A stretch of 64,000 nt of DNA from Saksenaea vasiformis B4078 (taxonomy: Eukaryota > Mucoromycota > Mucoromycetes > Mucorales > Saksenaeaceae): contig JNDT01001934.1 of the NCBI GenBank assembly GCA_000697055.1, positions 62,001-126,000 on the forward strand, given 5' to 3'. The translations under genes were made by a program, and so were the position numbers. This document shows, piece after piece, positions 1 to 11,876 of this stretch (position 1 is the stretch's first letter; each line of letters begins with the position of its first letter). Below the pieces are notes generated by a model. That model was not told the origin of the DNA. It saw only the letters and a program-made list of their open reading frames with translations, and did not search any database.

Positions 1-1050
1 TGAAGTCTATCCACAAATGGAAAAGGCAACGGGACTGTAACCTTTAATGGAGTTCAATCTCTTTGAACCCAATCTATCCTCACTACAAGACTGGGTGTAA
101 CACTTTTATAACATCGTGTCTTGAAATCATCTGACGCTGAATTTACTGAATTTGGGATCAACGTTTGCGTCAGATAAATAGTGTGAGACGTTCAAGCTGA
201 ATAATTTTAGGGCTGGAGAGTGATGCGTCTTGGCGCGGTTGATTTGCATTAATCCAAGAAATATTTCGCGCCTGGGTAACCTCAGTTTTGCATTAAAGTA
301 TTCTTCCGGAAGCAGTAAAAAATGTCTCAAGGTAAGGCAAACGTTCCGTTGAAGCAAGAACATTGTCTTTGCATTGAGGTACTTCGGTGATCGATTTCCC
401 AATATTCTGTCGGAAAGCAGTAAAAATGTGCTCAAGGTAAGAAGAGGTTTCATCCAAAAATGATCCGTATTTAAAGGCACGGATGAACCATTTTTAAATT
501 CTTTGGCTCTGTTTTTCAAAACGACATCCCTAGTAACGATGTCAATGTATATACGTGCAGGATATCTCATGTTTTTATGGCCATCGTTTAGCCTGCACGA
601 CTTCTGTCCCGAACCGTATCGGCCGTGATGTAGCCCATTGTTCACCACCAGGTAATGAATGTTGTCATACGCAGCGTCACGACAGAATCTCGCCGGAAGT
701 TGTATCGCTTCAAATCCTCTGAACAGCGTCAAAACCCAAAGTGGCATCTATGTCACTATAATCTCCTCCGCTGCCCCCATCGCGCCAGATGCGGGGCAGG
801 CTGCTACCATTGGGTACCTATGCCCTTGGGGATAAGTAAATTGACACGGTATCTTTCATTTACTAAGCGTGAATGACTTTTTATGCCGCTCGAACAAATT
901 TTGCATCCACTGCAGAGAACAAGTTCATGTGAGCGGAGTATTATTTTATCGCCAATTGATATACTGATAACTGCGTGTTTCATCCTTTATTTAGCGCAAA
1001 CCTTGCTCTTGATGGACGTAAAATTTACATAGAGTAGTGTAAGAATTTAT
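1..1050. other. gene-poor left edge with a degenerate internal duplication
   Basis: No gene can be supported here. A 206-codon open frame on the minus strand (127-747) starts with ATG, but it matches no family I know and has no exon-like splice structure. Two stretches, about 290-347 and 369-454, are imperfect copies: each has TTTGCATT, then a GGAAGCAGT/GGAAAGCAGT core, then CTCAAGGTAAG. The open frame may simply reflect this duplication. Possibly the remnant of an old dispersed repeat. Confidence 0.35.
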
Positions 1051-2671
1051 TCAATGACAGTATTTCGACCAGCGTACAATTCCATGTTTCATCAGTTTTT
1101 CAATGGCATCCACTTGTTTCGGGGCAATGGTTAAATTTTCGATCCCTTTGGAAGTAATCACCACAGTATCTTCAATACGTACGCCACCCACAGGTCGATA
1201 CCTTTCGAGAACATCCATATCAAAATATTTACGGAACTGTGGAAACTGTGTCCATCGATGGAGACTGGTATCGTTAAAATAAAGACCTGGTTCGACGGTG
1301 ACTACCATATTGGGTTCCAAAGGACGATTGGGTAAAGCTTTTCGTTCATACCGTGAACGACCCGTCTTCAGAATACCGACAGACCGTCTAACAATCCATC
1401 AGAAACATAGCAAAAAAGAAAGCTGCGAGACTTTACCCGCCAACGTCGTGGACATCCAAGCCAACAGAGTGACCCGTTCCTTTTTGATCCTATGAACACC
1501 CCTTTTTTTTTTTTCCTTTTTGTCTATCCGTTTTCCTACGTACCATGGAAGTAAAAGGCGTTGGGTAAACCAATACGAAGTAGTTCTTCTTCTGATCCCA
1601 CAAGTATGCCGATACGTACAAGTTCGCAACATAGGATGCGAACAGCCAACTGATGCATATCATACCACATGACACCAGGTTTCAGTCGTGAAAGAATAGC
1701 CTATGGAACGTTGGTTAGAAAAAAGAAAACAAGATGCTTGTCTTAGCCCCAACCCAACCTCTTGTGCTTTGAGGACGATCTGATAGATGGTTTTTGCTTC
1801 AGGTGAAAAGACACCTGTAACAGGGAATGTGCGAGTGATATCACTTCCATAGCAATGATATTCGGCCCCAGCATCCACGAGGACAAGTGCATGGCGGTCT
1901 TTTGGAAGGGGTTGATCATTTTTGGTATAATGGAGTGTCGCTGCACGCGGACCTGAAGCAACAATCGGTACATAACATTGTCGAGGACATTCATTATCTG
2001 CACAAACAAAGCGGAAACAAGCTTCGAGATTTGCTTCTGTAAGACCAGGTCGCATGGATTGCATCAGAGCAATGTGTGCGTGTGACGAAATGTGAGCGGC
2101 GTGGCGGATATGATTAATTTCCCAGGGAAACTTTATCAGCCGAGCCTCGTTCATGGCACCTCGCAACAGGTTGCAGTCCAGTGTGTTTCGGGTAACGCCT
2201 GCAGCCAGCAAAGTGGAAATGTCAGTGGTATCAAGTACGTGAATGACATTGGGATGAGCAGCATGGAGTAGATCAAGTAAAGCCTCTTCCGTCACGATAC
2301 AGTCTACGTCGTATTTTGCCAGTAGTTCTTCAGTCGATTCCGGTGGCCCTTTCCATAAGATTTCATTTTCTGGCACAGTCGGTGGAATAAGATGGACTAC
2401 GTCGTTCTGTAGGTCGATAAACACATGGAATCCAGGTTGTTCCACACCTTTTTGTTTATTTAGATGACACTCTATTTGATTGATTGATTGAGAATTAACC
2501 TGTAAGGTAGAAAAAGTAGCTTTCTTGGCGGAAATCCAGTTCAACATCTGTATCATCTCGCAACTGTTGCTCTCTTCCACGATGATAGATAAACTCGCGT
2601 TTTCCCGGCGTGGGTCGTAGCAACTGCTTTACCCTTAAACAATGTGCTTTCGTGGGTATTTTGGAAGACAT
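1051..2671 (-). CDS. Xaa-Pro dipeptidase (prolidase), M24B metallopeptidase
   Basis: Cleaves dipeptides with C-terminal proline; a cytosolic two-metal enzyme of the pita-bread fold. Five exons by inspection: 2671-2500, 2447-1759, 1700-1544, 1479-1437 and 1387-1051, together 1398 nt or 465 residues, normal for the family. The N-terminal aminopeptidase-P-like domain is followed by the catalytic domain. The metal ligands are visible: two Asp in DAGAEYHCYGSDITRTFP, His in HGTGHSVGLDVHDVGG (made only after splicing exons 3 and 4), Glu in VVTVEPGLYF and Glu in VRIEDT. The start is the ATG at 2671. Two introns end in AAAAAG and lack a pyrimidine tract. Transcribed divergently from RNase H1, with 309 bp between start codons that likely hold both promoters. 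Confidence 0.93.
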
Positions 2672-2980
2672 CCTAAACAAGTAGAAAAAACAAAAAAAAC
2701 TGAAAAAGAGAAAAAGGAAAGAAAAAAAATGAAAATGAGAGTGGGAACAACTCCCCATGTGTCCTAAGGAAGGAGGTCGCACGAATCCATTGTAAAGTGT
2801 GTCAGAAAAGAAAAAACAATGGAAAAGTGTTGAATAGATTGCAGGCTCGGAGTAACATTCTTCCTTTCCAGTTAAGAGGAGGAGGGTCACACGTTTCCCT
2901 TTTTTGCTTTTTGTTGCAGTTTATTCATTCTGTTCTTCAATCAAATATATAAACGTGGTTTCCGGGCTGCAGCAAGCCTC

Positions 2981-3892
2981 ATGTCTTCTAAACAGTCCTT
3001 TTATGCAGTCCGTGTCGGTAGAGAACGTGGCATTTACGATACATGGAATGCTTGCAAAGCCAATGTCATTGGGTTTACCGGATCACAGTACAAACGATTT
3101 CCTACGTACGAGTTAGCAGAAGCGTTCTTAAAACAAGATCAAACGAATGAACTTTCTGAAAAACCACCCCAAACCCGAAAACGATCGGCTCCTGATGTCG
3201 ATGATCTCATCGGACCTGAACTGTACAATGACTTTGTGACCGATGATTCGTTTGGACTGGACGAGCCTTCTCCTGCAAAAATCCGAAAAACAGATAAAGA
3301 AAAGGATATAGCTACTAGAACAACAATTACTACTACCACTACTGCGAAAAAGGCGGTATACAATGCTGTGAAAAAGGTTGTATCCAGTGCTGCGAAAAAG
3401 GAAGAAGAAGAAGTAACAACAGAACCAGAGCTCGTCATCTATACGGATGGCGCATCCACTAACAACGGTAACCACAAGGCAAGAGCTGGTTTTGGTGTTT
3501 ACTGGGGCGACAACCATCCCAAGAATGTCAGTGAACGTCTCCTAGGCAAACAGACCAATCAGCGCGCAGAAGCAACCGCTGTGATTCGTGCTCTGGAACA
3601 GACATTGGATGATTCGAGACGGCTTGAAATCCGGACAGACTCTAAATATGTGATTAATGCCGTGTATGATTGGAGTCGGACCTGGAAACGAACAGGATGG
3701 AAATCCTCCAAAGGAAAACCCGTCGAAAATCGAGACTTATTTGAACAATTGCTGAATTTACTTGAAAAACGTGGGTATGACCGAACAAGCATTGTCTATG
3801 TTCCTGGTCATAAAGGAATTCATGGAAATGAAATGGCAGACCGTCTTGCGGTTGCCGGCGCCGCTCTACCCGCCATGGAAAAAAAAAAATAA
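2981..3892 (+). CDS. ribonuclease H1 with N-terminal hybrid-binding domain
   Basis: Degrades the RNA strand of RNA:DNA hybrids in nucleus and/or mitochondria. A single exon of 303 residues. Residues about 6-50 (FYAVRVGRERGIYDTW onward) are the hybrid-binding Cauli_VI-type domain. A charged, low-complexity linker with an Ala/Lys-rich stretch follows. From about residue 150 comes the RNase H fold with the acidic catalytic residues: Asp in YTDGAS, Glu in QRAEA, Asp in TDSKY and Asp in NEMADRLA, plus the basic protrusion region WKRTGWKSSKGK. No clear mitochondrial presequence is visible. The coding region ends in an A9 run just before the stop. Confidence 0.95.
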   Translation: MSSKQSFYAVRVGRERGIYDTWNACKANVIGFTGSQYKRFPTYELAEAFLKQDQTNELSEKPPQTRKRSAPDVDDLIGPELYNDFVTDDSFGLDEPSPAKIRKTDKEKDIATRTTITTTTTAKKAVYNAVKKVVSSAAKKEEEEVTTEPELVIYTDGASTNNGNHKARAGFGVYWGDNHPKNVSERLLGKQTNQRAEATAVIRALEQTLDDSRRLEIRTDSKYVINAVYDWSRTWKRTGWKSSKGKPVENRDLFEQLLNLLEKRGYDRTSIVYVPGHKGIHGNEMADRLAVAGAALPAMEKKK

Positions 3893-3990
3893 GCTAAATT
3901 TTATTTGAAAAAGAGAAAAAGAAAAAAAAGGGAATGCCGTTTTGCCGACTGGCCGTTCTCCCCCCCTTCCCTCTTTTTGTAAAATAACCC

Positions 3991-5306
3991 TTAGAAGGTA
4001 TTCCAGAGACGTTCGAATTCAGCATGATAGGCTTCTGCTATCGAAGGAATATTTGTAATAATAACATTTTCACGATTCTTAAACCGAGCACTAATGATAA
4101 TAATAATAATAAGTTTAGCTGTTACAGTTTTCCATTTTTTTTTGTTTTTTTGATAAACATACCCAATAGACCAGTTGAAACTACCCGTAATGACAACCTT
4201 TTGATCAATCACTGCAAACTTGTTATGCATGAATTGGTCACTAAAAAAAAAAAAGATAGAGATGTTTAAATCCGTAAGGTCATCTACTTATTAGGTTTCC
4301 CTTACCTGTCGTCCATTTTGTAGGGAATGCCAAAGCTGTCGTGGAGACGTTTTGTGTCCGCTCCCTTGGCATCCATTTGATCATTATCTGTAATAATTCG
4401 GACATCTACACCGCGATCTTTGGCATCAATGAGCACGTCAGCCGTATTATCGTCTGTCAAGGAGAAAACGCAAACCAACAAGGATGATTCTGCAGAGGCC
4501 AATGCCGAAATAAACGTCTATTTTTTATTATTATTTTTTTTTTTTTCCTGGATGAGAACACGCTTCTTTTCCGAAAGAGAAAGGTTTGACTTACCAGGTA
4601 ACTATCTTCTGAAGGGAAGAAGATAGGCATGCAGTAGGTTGCATTGGGGATCTCTTCCAGAAGAGTAGGTTCGAAATCAACAGGATTGACATTGTATCTG
4701 CCGCGTCTTCGTCGATGCATAATACACCGCCGGTGGTCCGCATGGTGAACGGATCGGAAGCCATCCTCCTCCTCTTCCTCTTCTCCTTCCGAATCATTGG
4801 TATAATCCAGTGTCAATTTTCTTAGACGAGCACGTTCAACGTGGACAGCATGATCGATATCATGGTCATGATAATAATAATCCGAGAATCTGGAAGGTCT
4901 AGGGGAGTCGGGAGCACCAAGAGCGGGGAAGTCTTGCCGTTCATCCGATTTCGCCTCAGCATGATGAGCAGCAACATCCGCCCATGACGCGTGGTGATGC
5001 TCAGCCGCTTCCTCCTTTCCCTCCTTCTCCTGCTCCTCTTGTTGCTTGGGTTGATTTTCTGGTAGAAAAGAGCGTACACCCACCGTCGTTCCCATAAAAC
5101 AGGACATGCAAAGTCTTAGCCAAGAGAGTACCTGCTTATCTGTGTCCGATTCCATTGTGCTAGCTGCTGTAGCAAACATTTTGTTCATCACAGACAATGC
5201 CTGTTGTGCTGAAGCACGGTTTTTCTTGAGTAATAAGTTAAGATGGGCGGTTGCCTTTTGTGTAAGCTCATCATCGGAAACGATTGTGTCTGCTGCTGCC
5301 ATTGAC

Positions 5307-5343
<37 letters not shown>

Positions 5344-5458
5344 ACGCGTGCGTCAGCTTTTAACTCTTCCATTCATCCGATATTTTTTTCTTTTTTACCT
5401 GGCTTAGAAGATCAGGTAGACTAAGTTGACAATCGTCATCCCAAGGAAGTTCTGCCAT
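3991..5458 (-). CDS. phospholipase D-like protein, mitochondrial cardiolipin hydrolase (PLD6/Zucchini) type
   Basis: Five exons (5458-5399, 5305-4595, 4517-4306, 4240-4163, 4090-3991) give 1161 nt, 386 residues. The C-terminal 170 residues are a single-HKD PLD domain: a FFPSED strand, a LLVCVFSLTDDNTADVL strand, RGVDVRIITDN, then HNKFAVID (the HxKxxxxD motif) with TGSFNWS and RENVIITN. Family members act as dimers on cardiolipin or as nucleases. Unusually, about 200 residues precede it: a helical start, a polar stretch rich in Gln/Glu and His (about 90-160), an acidic Glu run, and an Arg-rich patch. An internal GT-AG pair near 5130-5055 was not used, because removing it breaks the frame into the PLD domain. 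No strong N-terminal membrane anchor is seen. Whether it acts on lipid or nucleic acid is open. Confidence 0.85.
5319..5342. repeat. TG/GA dinucleotide microsatellite in first intron of the PLD-like gene
   Basis: A short TG run followed by an uninterrupted AG run lies inside the first intron, right at its 3' splice site. On the transcribed strand it forms the polypyrimidine tract and the CACACAG acceptor. Confidence 0.8.
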
Positions 5459-5966
5459 GTTAAAATGAAATAGAGAAGAAGAAAGAAGAGAAAAAGAAAA
5501 ACTGGATCTTGATTAATATACTACGCATCGCGAACGTCTGTTACACTTGAAATTGGTATGTCTATCCAGGTCTGTCACACACATGTACCTAGCACCGAAA
5601 AGGTGGCTTCCGTTTGACCCGATGCATGCATGCATGTAGGTTAAATAAAAAAAGTTCAAATTGTTTCAGGAAACGCCCAACATACACAATAACATTTTGT
5701 GTATGCATAAACATTGTGGCGAACCCAAAAGGTCACACCCCTTTCGTTTTTTTCTGCTACCTGGAGAATCCCAGTAATCGAATAGAATGTGGTTTTGTAG
5801 AAGGGAAAAAAAAAAAAGAAAGAAAATTTGTCGCTTCCCATTGATCATGGGTACCATGGTTAGAGATTGTAAGTAGTTGAGCATCGGTGATCCAAAAATG
5901 GAAAGTGGACGCTGACTTTTTCGCAACTTGGGGGAGTAAATACGGCGCTTTCCCTTCAATCGTACC

Positions 5967-6337
5967 ATGGCCTTTGGAAGAACATCGAACGTGGAATCAT
6001 TTCAAGGCAATCCTCCACTTTATGGTAGTTTTCCTGTTGATCATTTCGGTAAGGCGAAAGAAAACCATGCACGCCACACATGTGTCTTATAAACAAGTGT
6101 TAGGCGAATGTACTGCATTCATGAAAGAGTACATGAAGTGTCTTCGAGCAAATAAGAACAACAATGGTGCGTGTCGAGAATTTTCTCGGTCCTATCTTCA
6201 ATGCCGTATGGACAAGTAAGTCTTCTGCCACGTATAAAAAAAGCTGTCCTATTGAAACCCGTGTTAGGGGATTAATGGACAAGGATGATATGAACAACCT
6301 TGGCTTTGCAGATCTTGATGATAAAAAATCATCCTAA
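5967..6337 (+). CDS. COX19: Cox19, twin CX9C copper-related cytochrome oxidase assembly factor
   Basis: Small intermembrane-space protein needed for cytochrome c oxidase assembly, imported by the Mia40 disulfide relay. Three exons (5967-6048, 6104-6215, 6268-6337) give 264 nt, 87 residues. Both CX9C helices are intact: CTAFMKEYMKC and CREFSRSYLQC, followed by RMDKGLMDKDDMNNLGF, the usual Cox19 tail. The start at 5967 gives MAFGRTSNVESFQG and the FPVDHFGEC approach to the first CX9C, as in known Cox19 proteins. A longer upstream in-frame reading is ignored because it adds no conserved sequence. Confidence 0.95.
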
Positions 6338-6400
6338 AACCCCAATCGAATCCTCTTTCTTTTTTGTACAGCACCCCTCTCGTTCCATTAGATTGCACTA

Positions 6401-6406
6401 AATAAA
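6401..6406 (+). terminator. polyadenylation signal of COX19
   Basis: AATAAA lies 63 bp after the COX19 stop, in the expected place for a poly(A) signal. Confidence 0.5.
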
Positions 6407-6558
6407 GAAAACGAAAAGAATACCAATGTACTTGTTCTTCGTCTTGTTGCTTCAGGAACGGTGTACTGTGACCACGTCACAGATAGAACGACTTCTCTCT
6501 TTTTTTTTTTTTTTTTGCTCCTCTTTCATTTTTTTTTTTTGGTTCCTTAAAAAGAGCC

Positions 6559-9385
6559 ATGACAAGCATCGACCACCATTTAGAAAAACCTGTCTTTGAA
6601 GGTGTCTTTTACCGATTTGATAGAGCACTCAGTCGTTTCAAACGAGAACATGTAAAGATGCAAGCGCGTTTTCCACCTCCCTTTTGGATCTATAACTTTA
6701 GACGATTTAGATTGAAACATTGCTGTCAAGTCATGGCGCAATAGCAGTCGACGATCAGGAAGAATGGGAATCGCAGGAATCATCGTCACTCTCACCAACA
6801 CATATTATCTCGATGCGTCCTTTACCGTCCACACAAACCAATGCTTTGGGCCAACAACCCGTTATTGTCACGGTACGCCCAACAAGAAACAAGACGGAAG
6901 CAAAAAAAAAAAAAACGATACTAACTTGAGAGAGAGAAAAGCCCCAATGGGTTGAAGCGGCCGTTCGAAACGGATTCACGCATGCGTAAGCTATGAGATA
7001 AAAAAAAATTGGATCATGAATTGACCATGGTACCCTTTCTTTTTCTTTAAAGAGCCAAGTACTATTCACCAGATCCTCGAAAGATTTTTTCAGGCACCGT
7101 CATTGCCACCTCAGGGGTAAGCTGACATAGAGTAGCTAGATGCAATGGATTCACCTGGGGCCAAAAAAAAAAGCTTCCAAAAAGTGATCGTGAGGCGATT
7201 TTTGGCGGGCTGACTGCATTGGGTGGTCAGTACCGCGAAGATCTGACAAAAGATGTCACCCATTTGGTGTGTCTCAAGGCAGAAGGCGTAAGTTTGGTTT
7301 GTTTTTAAATGACAAGAGACTCAACGGAGGAGGAGGGTTAATAGGAAAAATACGAGGAAGCAATGAAACGAAAATGTGTCAAAGTTGTACTTCCTCAATG
7401 GGTGGATGATTGTTTCAAGTTTCGAAGGATGGTTCGCGAGGTATAACACGGGAAAATAGGGAAGCTCTCTCAATTTCTAATTTTTTTTTTTTTTTTTTTT
7501 TTTTTGGTTGTAGGACGTCTTTCAATTTCCTGATCCACCTTTATTATGTACGGCTGAACAACAAAAAACGGAAGAGGAGGAGAAGAAGGAACAGGAGAGG
7601 AGAGAAAAAGAGGAACCAAAGCCTACATCCACCTCCATGGAAGCAAATTTAAATCAAATGATTTACGCCTATCCAAAAAGCATCGATTTGCTACCCACTT
7701 TGATAGAACCTGCAACCTTTCTGAGCAATTACTGTATTTATTTCAGTCCCGATCTGGAGATTTCTAGTGATTATGAGAGTCAGCTGAAAGCCTTACTTGT
7801 GAAAGCGGGTGCTACGATCGCCGATACGTATGATGATGATGATGATGAGGAGGAGGAGGAGGAGCATGTTCAGATCGTGGTGACGAAATGGCGTGCCTCT
7901 GAGATGTATATCAAAGCATGCCAAGAAAAGAAGACGGTTTGTAGTCTTTGGTGGCTAACCAACACGCTGGCACGTCGACGGTTTGAGTCACCTTTGCGAA
8001 CATTGCTGGATTATCCTAGACCAAAAGGAGGTATTCCCGGAATGGAAAAAGCAGTAAGTAATTTATCTCTAGTTATCAGAGCTTTTTTTTTTTTTAATCA
8101 TCAGGCCATCTGCTTGTACAGGTCATTACAATTACATCCTATAGCGGGATTGCGCGAGACTATCTACGTCGTCTGATTACAGCTGTGGGCGCCACATACA
8201 CGGCGAACATGACGGAATCACAAACAACTCATGTCATTTGTGCAAGGTTACCTCTCTTTGTTTCTTTCTTTTTCCATGTGTCGCTGACCTTTTTTTTTTT
8301 CTTTTTTCCAAACAGTAAGAGCAGTACCAAGTACCGTGTTGCCAGACATTGGAATATTACAGTTGTCAATCACTTGTGGATTGAAGAATCTTTTCAACGA
8401 TGGGCATGTCAACCTGTTGGAGATGAACGCTATGTTTATTTTCCCGGTGGAAAGATACTGGATGAATTAGTTGGACAAACACCTCTTTTATCAGAAGAAA
8501 TTGAAAAATGGTGGAAAGATCCTGATCAAGTTCCTCCTGTGGTATGTCCCGAACGATTACGTATTCCAACAACAAAACAAGTCGAGGCACCCGATGTCAA
8601 TGCATCCTTGGCACCCTCAGTCACACAACTGGCATTATCAGAAACGCCTTCTTCTTCTTCAGGCACAGTTACAAGGAAACGACCTCGACAGGCGGCAGTG
8701 ACTGCGACAAATGTGTTACAATCGGTTGTCGTTCCTGATATGAATGCGTATCAAAAAGAAAAGACAAAACGTCCCAAGCCGAGTGATCGATGGACAGACA
8801 TGATGGAGGAGTTGGATGAGGATGCAAAAGAGAGTCAGCGTAGTGGTATGAAGGGGGGAGCATCAGGGAAGACGGTGAAAATTGTTACATCTGGTATTAC
8901 GTTGTCAGCTGAACAAAAGACGGTAAAAAGAACGACGACGATGATGATGATGATTTTGTAAATTTATTTATGTTTTCTTTTTGTCTTTTTTCTCTCTTTA
9001 GGCTTTACGGCGACTTGGTGCCCAATTGACGGAATCCATTCATCTTGGGACACATCTTGTGGTGGAGGAACGTGTGTTACGGACACCCAAGTTTCTATGT
9101 GCGGTGAATTTAGGACTTGCGATTGTGCAAGTGAATTGGATCAGGGATTCAATTAAACATGAAGAATGGCAAGATGTCGATGCCTATGCTATACATGATG
9201 TGGAGATGGAGAATCGGCTTGATTTTGATCTAGCAAAAAGTCTAGAGATAGCACGGCGTCATCGAAAAGAACATGGTAAAACACGACATGGTGTTTGGTT
9301 AAAAGGATGGGAAGTGTGTGTTTTGCAATCAAGCAAAAATGCGTTAAAAGAAGTCGTTGAGACAGCTGGAGGAAAGGTAAGAACG

Positions 9386-9429
<44 letters not shown>

Positions 9430-9652
9430 ATTCATGTGTTTTTTTTATAATTAGTTTGTGACGAAGCAATATGCACGAAGAGTATGTGATGGTATTGGGA
9501 ATGTGAAACAATTACTTGTTTTATCCGATCCAAAGGTTAAAGAGGAATGGCCTGAGTTTACATCCAGCGGGATTTCGATCTACGACGTTGAAATGATGAT
9601 TGTGGGATCTTTCCGACAAAAGCTTGATTTAGATCCGTTTCGATTAAACTAA
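6559..9652 (+). CDS. BRC1: multi-BRCT DNA-damage-response scaffold, Brc1/Rtt107 type
   Basis: Eleven exons (6559-6651, 6711-6872, 6942-6985, 7053-7116, 7174-7287, 7345-7440, 7514-8053, 8122-8246, 8316-8922, 9002-9376, 9455-9652) give 2418 nt, 805 residues. Tandem BRCTs fill the N-terminal half: about 10-105 (PTHIIS, TPQWVEAAVRNG), 110-190 (KIFSGTVIATSGL, DVTHLV, LPQWVDDCF), 220-370 (YCIYFSPDLEI, CSLWWLTNTL) and 372-450 (GIARDYLRRLITAVGA, TTHVIC, VVNHLWIEES). An acidic/basic linker follows, then two C-terminal BRCTs (LRRLGAQLTESIHLGTHLVV, TPKFLCAV, QVNWIRDSI). This 4+2 layout is that of Brc1/Rtt107, which binds phosphorylated H2A and Smc5/6 at damaged forks. The nuclear role is inferred from the family. 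One intron (7117-7173) ends in a poly-A tract. Confidence 0.88.
9392..9426 (+). repeat. GA microsatellite in the last BRC1 intron
   Basis: An uninterrupted GA repeat of about 35 nt fills most of the 5' half of the intron 9377-9454. Confidence 0.9.
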
Positions 9653-10274
9653 ACAGACAAACATGCATCGGAAAATGGGGGACCCTCGGGTGTTGAAAGA
9701 TTTAGTTCAGTGTAACCTTTACCAAATGGATAACCTTCCCCTTTAGACTACGTACATTGGAGGAACCATTTTTTCTTTTACTACTGTTGTTGTTTTTATA
9801 TGAAAAAGGGGGGGATGACGGGGGTTGGAAGGGAAGAGGAGGTTTTTTTGGGGCGTGTTGATTGTTCTGTGGGACAATTGCATTGTTTTATTTTATTCTT
9901 TTTTTTTTCATTTTTACTGCGAAATTCCTTGATTGGTTCATATAGGGGTTTGTTTCAGAAAGAAAGAGAAAAAAGAGAGAGATAGAAGTTCCATGTTGAC
10001 CATTTGGTCATGGCCATGAACTTCAATAACTTACCTTCCTTCTGTCTATTTTTAAACCCAACAAGCGGCATGTGATTAGGAAACAGAGAGAGAGAAAGAC
10101 ACACACAGAGAGAGACAGAGACAGAGACACACGCACACACACACAAAGTTTTTGTTACGGGAAAAAGAGACAAAAAATCCAGCCATACATGTTAACACCG
10201 CCAATTTTAAATTTTTTTTTTAATTCACTTGGGGAAATAACCCATTCGAATTTCTTTACCTTTTTTTTTTTCTC
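9653..10274. other. intergenic region with purine-rich tracts
   Basis: No gene is seen. It holds GA- and CA-rich runs (about 10080-10145) and T-runs. It serves as the 3' region of BRC1 and the upstream region of the RRM gene. Confidence 0.6.
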
Positions 10275-11876
10275 ATGGCTTTTTCGTACGACCTTGCGCA
10301 ACCACTGTCGTCGTCTTCTTCGTCTTCATTTCTCTTAAATGAACCACAGAAAACTACATTATGGTACAAATGACCCTCGAGTTAGTAGAAGAATGTACTC
10401 AATTAGGATACTTCTTTTAGGATGGGTGAATTAGAACCATGGATGGATGAACATTACATTCAACAACTATGGTTAAATCTAAATGAAAAGGTCATGGTCA
10501 AAGTCATTCGAGATAAACTAACTGGGTAAGTGTTCAGTTTCTTGTTGGATATAGAAAAATGCCAAGCCCAAGAAGAAAAGAAAAAAAAATGACTGTAACG
10601 TGGGTCGTCTGACTGCGGTCTTTTTTTTTTTTTTTGTGTATGTAGTGCCAGTGCCGGTTACGCTTTTGTTGACTTTGGATCGAAGACGAGTGCACATCAT
10701 GCATTGCATACGTTTAATGGCACCATGATTCCAAACACACATAAGCAATTCAAACTGAATTGGGCCTCAGGTGGTGGTCTCATTGACAGAAGGTACGTGC
10801 AGTTTAATTCTTCTCGTTTTCTCTTTTTGTTATTCTTACTCCGAACTCTCTCTCTCTCTCTCTATATATAATAGGGAAGACAGACTACCAGAATATTCAA
10901 TCTTTGTTGGTGATTTGAGTACTGAATGTACTGAACTCAATCTCTTGGTAAGCTATATAAATTTACTCTCGGTTCATTCACCCGATTCACCCGATTCATT
11001 CATTTACTTATTTATTTTTATTTAGAGTGCTTTTAAATCTCGTTATGCTTCATGTAAATCGGCAAAAATCATGACAGATCCTCGTACAGGAATGGCTCGC
11101 GGTTATGGATTTGTACGTTTTAACGACCAAGCGGACCAACAACGTGCATTGATTGAAATGCAAGGTTATTTTATCGGTACACGTCCTATCCGAGTCTCGG
11201 TAGCCACACCAAAGAATCGTCTTTACAACAACAATAATCATATGATGACATCCCCCAATAAGTCACCACTCCAACAACCCACATACACAGACCCCACCAA
11301 TACCACCGTCTTTGTGGGTGGACTTTCTGCTCCTATTCGTGAAGATGAATTACGACAATATTTCAGTCCTTTTGGTGATATTGTCTATGTCAAAATCCCA
11401 CCAGGCAAAGGATGTGGTTTTGTTCAATATGTTTTACGTCAATCAGCAGAACTTGCCATTCAACAAATGAATGGTTATCAAATTGGCAATTCACGTATCC
11501 GTCTTTCATGGGGTCGATCTCAAAATGAAAAGCCCAATGTACCACTACCAACAAGGTAAGAAAAGAAAAAAAAAGCTAAAGATGAAAGAAATAGAAGTAT
11601 GATGTCAATTCATTTTTTCTTTTTATTATTAGAACGTCACTTTATAGTCCTCTTACCAATTATTCGACGTTTTCTTCTGTTCAACCACCTTTTCACCTTA
11701 ACCTTGATCATCCACCACCTCATCCTTCCAATGCATTTCCTACTTCAATGGATTACAACACAACGGATACGTTGGGATTAATGCGGGATACAGATGATCT
11801 CTTTTCATCCACAAGATCGTTACTTGACAAGAAATCGAGTGGTACATGGAGACTCAGTCAAATCTATGCCCAGTAA
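10275..11876 (+). CDS. three-RRM RNA-binding protein, Nam8/Csx1/TIA-1 type
   Basis: Six exons (10275-10363, 10421-10525, 10646-10792, 10875-10947, 11026-11555, 11633-11876) give 1188 nt, 395 residues. RRM1 begins TLWMGELEPWMDE and has GYAFVDFGS. RRM2 has YSIFVGDLS and GYGFVRFND. RRM3 has TTVFVGGLS and GCGFVQYV, closing with RIRLSWGRS. This spacing and the WMGELEPWMDE signature are typical of the Nam8/Ngr1/Csx1/TIA-1 group, which act in U1-dependent 5' splice-site choice or in mRNA stability under stress. The sequence alone does not separate these roles. The N-terminus is a short Ser-run; the C-terminus is Pro/Ser-rich and disordered. Confidence 0.9.

Noticed and set aside
127..747. 206-codon minus-strand frame at the left edge
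   Set aside because: It has an ATG but no family motif, no splice structure, and overlaps an internal duplication; I treat it as chance or relic.
5055..5135. possible extra intron in the PLD-like gene
   Set aside because: Using this GT-AG pair shifts the frame and loses the PLD domain; without it five exons sum to 386 codons.
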